From: Panicum virgatum
Lineage: Eukaryota; Streptophyta; Magnoliopsida; Poales; Poaceae
DNA length: 64,000 bases
Direction of reading: 5' to 3'
NCBI RefSeq assembly: GCF_016808335.1
Contig: NC_053146.1
Coordinates: 6,301,015-6,365,014, forward strand
Positions 21,348 through 31,903 of the stretch are shown one piece after another. The notes beneath the pieces were generated by a model, which made no database searches, had not been told where the DNA came from, and saw only the letters and a list, made by a program, of their open reading frames with translations. Both the position numbers and the translations under genes were made by a program. The stretch's first letter is position 1, and each line of letters opens with the position of its first letter.

Positions 21348-24300
21348 TCATTCCAATGCGGCCTTCAGGTTCTTGGCTAACTCTTCTAGCTTCTTCAATC
21401 CTTCTTCAGGAGAAGCAGATTCCCCCAATAGCCTAACCATTGCGCTACCAACAATCACACCATCTGCGCCCCAACCTGCGATCTGAATTAGAGAAAATGC
21501 ATCAGTCAGGGTGTCAGGGGACTAGAACAAGTAGGCAATGATCTCAGATCCTGTATTTAGCAGGAATGATGCCAATTATGATTTACCTGCTTCACATGCT
21601 CAGCAGTTGACACACCAAAGCCAACAGCCACGGGTTTTTCAGTGACCTACACAAAGCAACATATTTGGTATTAGGAACTGACACTACTTCACAAAGTAGC
21701 ATAAAAAAAAGGATGATGCAACTGCAAACCTTCTTGATATCCTGAAGAAGAGATTGCACCTTGCCGCTTACATTTGCACGTGTACCAGTAACTCCAACAG
21801 TGCTTACCTGGATAGCATAAGGGGTAGCAAATGAAACAAACATATTAAAAGCAATTCAGTAGTGGTAAAGTCGAAAAGTATGGGGTGCAAGCAATCAGGT
21901 GCGTGTCTTTTTCAAACTATAGTTTTCTGTCCATTCTAGTTTTCAGTCAGTCCGAGCATGTTAGCACAGCTACTAACATGACATCTTCTCAGTGGCAGAC
22001 TAAATACTTGAGACTTCCAAATGTTTCACCTTGGTTTTTAAGATCTGGTGCATAGTCAAGCAGTACTAAGTAAACCTTCTTTCAGGAAAAGTATGTCAGA
22101 GCAGCTACATATGTTTGCTAGGTTATGAGGACAACTTGAAATGGCTTAGGTTGTTCAAAATGTTTGCTGACTCAGTCTGTAATAGGTCTATTGTACAATG
22201 CAAATGTTCTTCTTGAATCTCATATCTACTAGTTTAACTAGTCCAAGGTGCAAAATTATTGGTTAGGGATCATATGAATGCCATATGAGAACATATAATT
22301 TAAGAGATTCAGAATTTGGGACACTTACAAGATAAATAAATCCTTCTGAAGCCTGTGCGATTTTCTCCATTCTTTCATTTGGTGTAGTTGGTGTTGTGAG
22401 TAGCACCTGAAAAATATTCATTAAAAGTAAATCCTATTAAATAGCTTGCATAACAAACAATGTTACCACAAACTGCATGGATGAGGGAATATTTGTTGTT
22501 CAGCCATAGCCAGCTTATCAGCACTAAGGACTGAGGAACTGATAGTATGGCACTACGGATATGTTCATGACGTATGCTATAATTTTGTAGCGGAATTTAA
22601 ATAAGAAATAACTAATGAGACCTCTTAAAAAAACTTCACAAGGAATTCTTGATACTATTTACCTAAAAAAAAACGTCCAGACACAACAGTTGTAAAACAG
22701 GATAAGGTGCATGAGAAGGGTCCTACCAGCTCAAGGTTGTTCTTAGCAGCCTCGCTCCTCAAAAAATCTGTCTCTTCCAAAGGAACATCAGGTACCACAA
22801 GGCCTACATGGTAGTAATACACAAGTAACTTGATTAGCACACTGTAACGCGAATTCCTGTGAAGCCAATCTAACTGTTGTACAATATCAGTTGTCAATAT
22901 TTGGCTGTGCTGTTATCTGAACAATGATGTGCATTAGACAAACTAATATGCAAATGAAATAAAAAAAATCAGTTAACTAACATGATAGGTATTAATGCGA
23001 AAGAGCATCACTGTCATTATATAAGAAATATTACCGCGTAAACCAGCTTCCTTAACAATAGTCATGAAGTTTGGGATTCCGCGCTTCAGAATCGGGTTAT
23101 AATATGTGAAAAGTGATACAGGGCAGGACAGCTCAGGTATCACCTCCTTAACCATGGAGATGACATCCTCAAACGTGGTGCCTTTTGCTAGCGCACGTGT
23201 TGCAGAGGCCTACAATGGCGCAACCAAAAGTCAATAACTCATAAGCAAAGGCATACAAGCCAAACAGGACATAATAGCACATATAGCAGAGGCACTGTGT
23301 GACTCACCTGAATAACAGGGCCATCAGCCAACGGATCTGAGTAAGGCACACCCAATTCAATCACGTCCGAACCACACGCGTCAAGGATCTTGAGTGCCTT
23401 CGCTGTGGTAGCCAGGTCAGGGTCACCAGCAGTGATGAAGGGGATGAGGGCAGTCTGAAGAAGTCAGATATTAGCGAACTTAAACTAGACAATAGATGCA
23501 GAGGAAAGAAATCAAAGTTTGAAACTCAAATTGCTGATCTTGAATGATACATCTACCTAATCCCAGCAACTTGAGTACTGTTGTGCTATAAAATATAAAT
23601 CTTAAGATACAGACGCACGTAGCAGCACATAGTGCAGAAGAAAGTAACATGGCAAGTGACGCAATGAAACGTTTGCCATTGCAGAATTTTGCAATCCCAA
23701 AATGTGTCACTGACATGTGGCACCCACATGTCATTGGCACATTCAGGGGATCCCGGAAAATGCAATGGCATAGTAGCATACCATGAATTTGCCCGATGTA
23801 ACCTAACACTGATCACTTGGAGGAACTGAATCTTATATTCATCCTACACACCAACAATCCTTTAGTCTCCACGGTCCGCGTCATTATGTGCCAGAATATA
23901 AGACCAGCTGCCATGGCCAAGGCCTACATGGACAGGCCTGGTTCTTCCGCGGCTTTACATCATCCGAAACATGGCCCGATCTAGACGATCTCAACACGAA
24001 ACTCACCTCCCAGATTGAAATGCAAAGCAACAATAGCGTGACGCAGTCCGGTAACCACAGTCAGTCAACGCATCCTGTGCCACCCCCATCGAATCTCACT
24101 CAGCGCAAAACCGCACTACCCTGCAGGATCAGACCCAAGCCCCCAAGCCACCCGATGGAACGATACGCACTTTCTTCTTAAAAAAGGAGACAGAGAAAAT
24201 GGCTCGTCGTGGAGGGGATTCGAGAGCAGCTCACCTTCCCCTGCTCCCTGAGCTCGGCAAACGTCCCGGAGATGCTGCGCCTGTCATGCGCCACGGCGGA

Positions 24301-24459
24301 GGCCGCCGCCGCGGCCGCCCTGACGGCGACCACGGGCCCGGCGGCCGACGCGCCCCGGAACGAGACCCTCCCCGCGGCCGGCGCGGCGGCCCGCCTGGGC
24401 CCCGCGGCGGCGAGCGACGCCGACCCGGCGGTGGAGGCGGCCTTGAGCGCGAACGCCAT
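21348..24459 (-). CDS. TSA: Tryptophan synthase alpha chain, plastid
   Basis: Eight exons (minus strand): 24459-24235, 23454-23308, 23209-23035, 22803-22727, 22406-22329, 21807-21730, 21646-21587 and 21482-21348. All are in phase and give 324 residues. The first about 50 residues are Ala/Ser/Arg-rich and look like a plastid transit peptide. [13 protein letters not shown] opens the TIM barrel. [14 protein letters not shown] holds the catalytic acids Glu108 and Asp119, equivalent to Glu49 and Asp60 of the bacterial enzyme. [10 protein letters not shown] and [10 protein letters not shown] are also family motifs. The enzyme cleaves indole-3-glycerol phosphate to indole and glyceraldehyde 3-phosphate and normally pairs with the beta chain in the plastid. 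Grasses also have stand-alone relatives (BX1, IGL) that release free indole; the sequence alone does not fully exclude that, but the general TSA form is favoured. Confidence 0.93.
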
Positions 24460-27400
24460 GGCGGAGGGGGAGGATGCGGGGGGCGGTGGTGGCGCTGGCC
24501 CTGGCCCTGACCGGCCGCCTGCTTGGCTCACGTGCGCGGGCGCGGGGTGTTCGACGCCGTGCTCGCGGGGAGTGGGGGATAGGTGCGTGGGACTTGTGAG
24601 GTGGAGGCTTGGCTGGCTGGGTTGACGAGACTGCCCATTTAACAAGAAGGCCCCGGGGGTTGGTGGGCCGAGATCAGATGGATGCGTCGACCGGGCGCCT
24701 GTGGGCCCGCCACCCCCTTCTTGTGTCAGTGCAGTGATCAGTATTGTTGAGAAATTGCATATACTATATCCTTATAAAGGTGTAAAAAAACAAAACCTTA
24801 TTTAGATCCATAGACTAAATTTTAAATCTGAAGTTTAGTCCATTAGATGATCCAAACATGTGGACACTTTTGGATTAAAGTTTAGTTTTATCCCAAAGAA
24901 AGTTTAGTCCATTGAACTCACCGAATTCGGACTAAAACTTAGTTTCACCTATTTATGCGTTTCAAATGGTTTCCCACCCACTAATCCAAACAGGCATGGG
25001 TTCAAGTTTAGTTATCTAATGTTTATCGTCTAACCTTTAGTCCGGATTAAAATTTAGTCCTAGATGATCCAAACGGGGGTAACTTTAGTCCGGACTAAAC
25101 TTAGATTGTCTCATATATATATAAGGTGGACTTATTATGAGATGAATTTCGAACTAATACACTACTAGGGCACGGAGGAAGTACTCCACGGCCAATTGCC
25201 ATGTGGAGACAGCGTCTGTGATCCGACTCCACGGCGTATTCTTTTTGCGTCCTAAAATTAAATATGGGCCACGGATCTCTAAGCACGTGCCCGCATAATC
25301 TTTTCATTATCCACCTGCTGATTTGATTCGCTGAGCACGTTGGCCACCCAATAACAAAATAGCGTCGTTAATTTCTGTGAAAAATAACCCGGATCGGTAT
25401 GAGATCCATCCATCCATGGCATATTCGCAAGCGGCCTAGCCTAACCATGTCAACAAGCTCGGCAAGCGAGCGGCCCTGCTTTATTACCCATCCAGATCAT
25501 CAGATGAGATCTCATCAAAGTTCATGCGCACTGCGCCACTGCCTTTAAACATTTCATAGGAAAACTTATTTAGTCTGTTTGTTAATTAAGTTTCTTCCTC
25601 CGATCCGTCTTTATTACCTACCGAAAGGTGATCACAAGGTACTACGCATTTGTCAAGCTTGTTTACCGTCGTCAAAGATGAAAAAAGACAGAGAAGCTGT
25701 TGGATGGTTTGACTGGAAGGAAGGCAGCAGCCACCAGCGAGCGCACACGCGGGGTGGCGCCGGTCCTTGCCCGCCGCCGAGGAGAGGAGACAGCCGAGAA
25801 GGCCGGGCATCGACGCCGTGCGCCTGGCGATCAACAACCCATCAAGCGTCGCAGCAGCGAGTGGTTGAGACTTGAGAGAGGAAAACGACCGGACGAAGCG
25901 GCCGGCAGTGTCCAAGTCCATCCAAGCAATCCCTGCACAGCCGTCAAAGTGAGAGATCGACAGGGGCAGGCAGTACGCTGTCCGAGGAGAAAGGAAAGAA
26001 AGCTCAGATCGGCCTTGTCTTGCTAAAACCCGGTCGTCGCAGAAAAGAATCAGCCAGGCGATAAGATGGTCAGGACGTCAAGTAACGCAGGGTGTTTAAT
26101 TCCGGAGGGCTAAATATTAAACCTGTCACGTTAAATTTTTTTTTGTTATTTAAAATTATTAAACAGAATCTAATTACAAAACTAATCGTAGAATCTCTAG
26201 ATTAATTCATGAGATAAATTTAATAAAAATAATTAATCTATAAGTAATGTCCAGCTGCGTGCGAAGATGGTAAGATGGTCAGTCAGTGATAAGATGGTCA
26301 GGACGTCAGGTAGCCAAGCAACACAAAGTCCAGCTGCATGCGTGCGAAGGTGCGATGCCGTCGCTCTCCGGGTGGATCCGATCCTGATGCGACGCTCGGA
26401 TTCGACCGTGGTGGGCGCGAGCAGCGATGCTCAGGCGCAGCCCAGCTCCAGTTTTCCGATTTCTCGCCCCTTTAAAACTTCCATCTTGGATCTAGACATC
26501 CGAATTCTTAGAACAAATTTGATATTTTAAAATAGATATGTTTAAAATTTTATGCTAATCTTTTTTTATATTATCAAGCATATTATTACACATAAGAATA
26601 AAATTTTGTATAGATTTTTTTATGTATTATTTGCTCCCTACAATTAAAAAGATGAAAAAAGATTCGAATCCGTATCCGATCCATATTCGAATTTTTATAT
26701 CTATTATTTGAGAATATATATGATAAATTTGAGGTTTAGTTTTTATGAATCTTTACAAGATCAATTTTAAATATAAGGCTATGAATTTACATAGTAAATT
26801 CTATATCTTATTTGTCCATAATTGAAAAAAAATAACCAGAAATCTAACATTCGAATAAACATCCGAATCCATCCTATATCGGTCGTGCGATGCCTCCGAC
26901 ACACGCACACCTCACCTGCTCGCGATCGAGCCTTCAAAGTCAAGCGGTCTCTCTCCTCCGAGCCCTCCTAACGCTTCATCTTCCAGGAGACTACAACCGA
27001 TCCAACGTCTGCTTGTTCAAAAATTTCAAATCAAGCGGTCTCTCTCTCCTGCTTCCGCCACGAGGTGGCGACAGCCAGCAGCAGCAGCCAGCCATGCATG
27101 GAGAGGTGGCAGCGGAGGAAGCCGCAGGTGCTCGTCTCCATGCAGACGCTCTTCGACTCGCTCCCTGTCCTAGGGGACCGCCGCGTCGGCCGTCGCCACT
27201 GCAGGAGCCAGTGCGCCAGCAGCAGCCATGCAACCATGGTGGAGAGGCGGTGACGGAGGAAGCTGCTGGTGCTCGCCTTCACGCAGGAGCTCCTCAACTC
27301 GCTCCCGGGGGAGCGCCCACCGCCGCCCGCAAAGGCGGCCGCCGGAGTTCCGGGGTGACGGCGCACGAGGCCGACGTGTGAGGCCCACTCGTGGGAGCTC

Positions 27401-28562
27401 CAAGGCGGCGGCGCACGAGGCCACGCGAGCTCTCCCGGCGGTGAGCTCCGTCATCTCATCATCTTCCTCTCTTTTGCTAGGATTTATTGCATGTTGCAAG
27501 TGTATATTTTGTGTGTTTCAAATGTTGTAAAACAACACTATGTTTCATGAGAATGTTGCAAAATAATAGATCTGAGACCTGGCTGTTACGATGTTGCATG
27601 TGTTTATATGCATGTTGCAAGTGTTTTATCTGGATGTCTTATTTTTATCGAGAGATTTAGAATGTTCCATGCAACATGAAACAGATGTTGCGGCGGATTT
27701 TTTTTCTTATCATTGATGGATGGATAAATAATTTTTTTTCAACATGCTTTTGCTGTTGCAACCGCTAATTTTCAATGTATCATATGTTAAGTTTTTATGT
27801 TGCAGACGTGGACCGTCGATGTGAGATGTTGCGGGTGCTAGCAGCGTCCGAAAAAGAAACCCTCACCCCGTTACGCCATTTCATTTTCCGATTTTTTCTA
27901 TAAGTAATGTCTTAGAAAAATCTACTTAAAATGTTTTCAGAAATTTTATATGAAAATATTTTTAGAAAAAACAATAAAAACAAACTTTAACCAAAATAGA
28001 AACTTGAAAACTAAAGTGAAAAATATGAAGCGTGTGATACTCACTAGCAGTTAGCCAGTCACCTTAGTAAGAAAGGACGGCCCTAGGCCCAAGCCTGCTA
28101 AGCTTATCAAAGGAGCCATATTTAAAACAAGAATGGGGGAGTGTCTACGAAGAGAGAACCTCGACTGATTGCCACGTCGCAATTAATTTTTCTTCCCCTA
28201 TAGACTCACACTATGAATTGAAGTTTCGGTTTGGTTGGATACGTAAGTCTTCTGAATTTTCCTCGCAAAAAAAAAAAGTCTTCTAGATGTGCATGACCAT
28301 AGTTTAGATCCCAAATATGAGGCCTGCTAATAGCTGCTAACGTGTGCTAAGAACTACTAGCACACGGTAGTCCTGTCCTCCGAACTTTCTCTTGAGACTA
28401 ATTAAATTAGGCTAACCAAATTTTCTTTTAGCTAGTCATTTAGCTATTCAAAGTGTGGAAGAACCAACAAACTAGTAAAATCTTCATCTTCGTATTCAAC
28501 TCCCCTCTCTCCCCGTCAATGTTGCGTGGGTCCCACAACACCATCTATCCCTTCTCATTTTG
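24460..28562. other. Intergenic region upstream of TSA, transposon remnants
   Basis: Just after the TSA start comes its GC-rich leader and promoter. A MITE-like unit at about 24790-25110 repeats 'tttagtcc' and its variants in both orientations. Around 26062-26330 a short phrase 'gataagatggtcaggacgtca' is repeated on both sides of an AT-rich MITE-like insert (about 26095-26245). A GC-rich patch at 27070-27440 holds two similar halves but no recognisable protein. The frames seen here look non-coding. Confidence 0.45.
27480..27840 (+). repeat. Cluster of ATGTTGC motifs
   Basis: About nine occurrences of ATGTTGC or close variants (TGTTGCA, TGTTGTA, TGTTGCG) lie in 360 bases of otherwise AT-rich sequence. 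Spacing is irregular, so this is not a simple tandem repeat. It follows the GC-rich patch ending near 27440, and the two may belong to one transposon. Confidence 0.55.
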
Positions 28563-30206
28563 GAGAAAATTGGAGATTTGCCCTCTTCAGGAGTGGGCCA
28601 TTTGCCCTTAAATAAAAAGGCTTCACCCATTTGCCCTCCTCAAATGTGGTGGCTTCGCCCGGTTGCCCTTAGAAGAATTTGGACCCAAATTCAACTGAAT
28701 TTTAAACCAAAAATTTCATGACTTCCCATTTTACCCCTGCCCTCCTAATCTTATCCACATGTCCTCTCTCGCTGTCATCTCCAGCAGATTACTCGCGTAC
28801 GCTAGGCACCGAACATTCCGCTCAACAAGCTACGATGCGACCTCCTGATCGTCCGGCGGCTCGATGAGCACCACGCGCGCGACCAGCGCGAGCGTGTTGG
28901 TGTGCGCGGCGTACGCCGCCGCGCCCCAGTCAGCGCCGGCAGGAGGGCCTCGCGCCGCCGCCGCGTCACCGTGTCGAACGCCACCACGCGCCTGCCGGCC
29001 AGCAGCACCACCTCCACCTCGGCGCCCTGGAATGGCAGCGGCCGCACGTCGTCGCGCGGCATCCGAAACCTGTCCGCCGCGGCAGTGATAGCCCCCGTGC
29101 GATCCTGCTCTGCCCGATTCTCCGCCTCGTCATCGTCGAAGGAGCTATCCGGTTGCCACGGTCGCTGCTGCAGTATCTCCGCGACGGAGACCGTCGCGGC
29201 CACCTCCCAGCCACCGTGCCCGTCCAGCCGGAACACCATCGTCGTCGGCGAGTACTGCGCAGTGGAGCCTGCCCGCGGCCGGTCTCCCAGTGGGCGCTGT
29301 CTCCGGGGCACACTGCCAGTTCGACGCGGCCGGTGACGGGGCTATACCCGACCGCGGTGCCGATGCTCGTCCGCCACCACGCCATCCCGCCTGCCGCCAC
29401 ACCTGACGACGGGATGAGCCCCTCGGCGGGCGCGGCGGCGTCGGCGACCCACCACACGCCGGTCACGGACGTGAACACCGCAAAGCAGTAGATGCCGGAC
29501 CCCGGCGCGGACTCGAAGGTGCAGACGAGCGTGAAGTCGCCGCCGAAGTTGTAGACGCCGGCGTCGAAGACGACGACGATCGCGGGGCGGGGCCAGGTGA
29601 TCCGGCACGGCGGGCGCGGGACGCCCTCCCAGGACCCCGTTGCCGGGTTGCACACGAAGTAGGCGTCGTCGGCGGGTGAGAAGCAGCACGCGACCCCGTG
29701 CGGAGGACAGCACGGCGGGGGCTGGCGAGGCAGGGAGGAACGCGAGGGGCGGGGACAGCACCGTGTCGGCGGCGTCCAGGGGAAGGAACAGGAGCCCCGG
29801 GTCGGGCGCGGCGACGAAGAGCCACGAGGCCCGGCACGGCGCGGCGGCGTGCGCGACGGCAAAGAGCGGGGACGCGAGCGCCCGCGCTCAGGACGGGTGC
29901 AAGGCGGAGGCGCGCGGCGGCGGCCGGCGGGAGGTACACGAGCCGCCCCGACGCGCCGGCCCCCACGCGCCGGGGAAGAGGCAGAGGAGGAGGGAGAGAC
30001 GACACGTGGATAAGATTATGAGAGCAGGGGTAAAATGGGAAGTCATGAAATGTTTGGTTCAAAATCAAGTTGAATTGGGGTCCAAATTCTTCCGAGGGCA
30101 AACGGGCGAAGCCACCACATTTGAGCAGAGAAATGAGCGAAGCCTTTTTATTTCAGGGCAAATGGGCGAAGCCCACTCCTTAAGAAGGCAAATCTCTAAT
30201 TTTCTC
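28563..30206. mobile_element. MULE-like element with about 210-bp inverted ends carrying an F-box-type gene
   Basis: The left end (28563 to about 28775) and the complement of the right end (30206 to about 29990) align over roughly 210 bases. Shared blocks include GAGAAAATT, AATAAAAAGGCTTC, CAAATGTGGTGGCTTCGCCC and CATGACTTCCCATTTTACCC. Long TIRs around a host-gene-like core are typical of Mutator-like capture elements. I saw no convincing 9-bp target duplication, so the outermost bases are uncertain. No transposase is present. Confidence 0.7.
28806..29985 (-). pseudogene. Frameshifted F-box-associated (kelch/propeller-like) protein gene
   Basis: The minus-strand product must be read through three frames: DTVLSPPLAFLPASPAPAVL, then GVACCFSPADDAYFVCNPAT through FAVFTSVTGVWWVADAAAP and GVAAGGMAWWRTSIGTAVGY, then QYSPTTMVFRLDGHGGWEVA and VEVVLLAGRRVVAFDT. 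This is the C-terminal beta-propeller-like region typical of large F-box families in grasses. The F-box itself could not be recognised in the degraded GC-rich start near 29900. At least two frameshifts make it a pseudogene. It fills the element bounded by long inverted repeats. Confidence 0.6.
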
Positions 30207-31368
30207 TCTCCTGCTGCTCCTCATTCCATGGCGGAAGCAGGCCAGCCTCCTGTCGCCGCCTCCAGTGCCACCCTCGCCATCGTCACAACCTCCAGCACCG
30301 CCGCCGCTGATTTGACCCGCCGACGCCTCCAGCACAGCCACTGCCGCCGATTCGCCGCCGTCGCGGAGCTCACGCCGCCATCCCCCAGGAGCCCGTGCCG
30401 CCATTTGCCGGGAGACCAAGCCGGCCTCCCCCACGGAGCCCGCGCACGCCCTCCACCAGGATCTCACGTCGCCTCGACGACAGCAGGCTCGATGGTGGCC
30501 TCGACGACGGCGGCCTCGACGGTGGCCTCAACGATGGCGGACTCAACGATTTGCCCCCGCGGGAGCCAAGAGCAGGCTTGCGCGCGAGACAATATCGAAC
30601 GGGGCTGACTCGCCAAAGATGTCGAGCGAGGGAAGATTTTCCCAAGCGAGATACCGAGCGTATGGAGATAAAGAGTCTTTTTTTTCGCGACCATGCCTGA
30701 ACACGTTTTTAATGAAGAGGAAAGATAAAGAGTCTGTTGGATGGTAATCTTAAAAGATTTTCTAAAATTTTACCTACCCACAACATTTTACAGAGTTTTT
30801 TGGAGATGCTCTTAATATGTTTTTCCCACAACCTTTTCTATTTCTAGAAAGATTTTCTGATGATTTAGACTCGAAAGTTTTAAACAACTTATGTTCACAA
30901 TTTTTCCACATAAGCTGTTTATCTTTTTTAAGAAAATTCTTCAAATAAGTTTTCAAAAACAATTCATTCAACATACCTATGTTTGTATAAACTTTTTTAA
31001 ACAATTTGTTCAACTAACTTTTGTACATAACTTGTTTGAATTAATATTTTTATGGTATCCTATGCATACAAGAAAATGTGTCTCAACCCTGATTATGTTT
31101 GTGTGCCATGGATGGAACTGAGAGGCCTCCTTTGCAACGCTTTACTTTAGCTAATTGTCCTACCCTTTTTCTCCTTGAAAAGCTAATACTCCGTAGGCTT
31201 GAACTTACATATAAGGAAGGGGAAATTGTAAATTGCAAAAGCACGTGTGAACGAGAGAGATTTTACAATTGAGTTAAGGGATAGTCATTTGCAATGTGAT
31301 GTGGCGTCTCGAAATTCAAGGTATATTATGCGTCCTTTTGCAATTTTTTCAGCAGCAATTGACTACTA

Positions 31369-31597
31369 CTCCCTCCATTCTTAAATATATGACACCATTG
31401 ATTTTTTTTCGTTTGACTATTCGTCTTTTCTACAAATATTTATGTAAATAACCAAATCTTCAAGTTAGATTTAAAAAACTCTTAATAATAGACGTAAAGG
31501 TACTCATTTCACTTCATTTAACTAACTGATTAATTAAATAATATTGATCAAAGTTGAAGAAAAAAATCAACGGTGTCATGTAAAAAAAATTGGAGGA
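31369..31597. mobile_element. Stowaway-type MITE
   Basis: The 229-bp element begins CTCCCTCCATTC, ends TTGGAGGAG, and lies between TA dinucleotides (31367-31368 and 31598-31599), as in Tc1/mariner-derived Stowaway elements. Its subterminal parts 'atgacaccattgattttt' and 'aaaatcaacggtgtcat' are complementary. Confidence 0.85.
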
Positions 31598-31714
31598 GTA
31601 CAGCAATTTGCTTTTTTTTTAAAGGAATGGAGGGTTCCAACCGCGAATTCCGTTTGCGCCCCTGGAGCAGCTGGGCCCTACCAACGGCCCACACGGCCCA
31701 TCACTCCTCGCCTC

Positions 31715-31806
31715 CCCCGGCCTCTACTAAAGAAACGCCAATCTCCCCAGCGCCTTCACACTTCCCAAGCAATCCCCGGCCTCTACTAAAGAAACGCCAA
31801 TCTCCC
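31715..31806. repeat. 33-bp direct repeat in the bHLH leader/promoter
   Basis: The same 33 bases, starting CCCCGGCCTCTACTAAAG, occur at 31715 and again at 31774 (period 59 bp), about 100-190 bases upstream of the bHLH start codon. Confidence 0.8.
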
Positions 31807-31903
31807 GACCGCACTCCCCTTGTCTTCTCCTGTCGCGAGCCGCCGGAAGCTTCGCCCCCTGACGCGTGGGCCCCCCGCTCCCCTCGCCTCCCCGTCGCCG
31901 GCC

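Larger units (their letters stand above)
30207..31903. other. Intergenic region upstream of the bHLH gene
   Basis: A GC-rich patch (30225-30620) with Ala/Ser/Thr-rich frames and repeats of 'gtggcctcgacgacggc' has no recognisable product. AT-rich DNA follows, with a Stowaway MITE and then the promoter and leader of the bHLH gene. Confidence 0.5.

Noticed and set aside
29640..30608. 322-codon plus-strand frame over the F-box-type pseudogene
   Set aside because: It is antisense to a recognisable product and has low-complexity composition.
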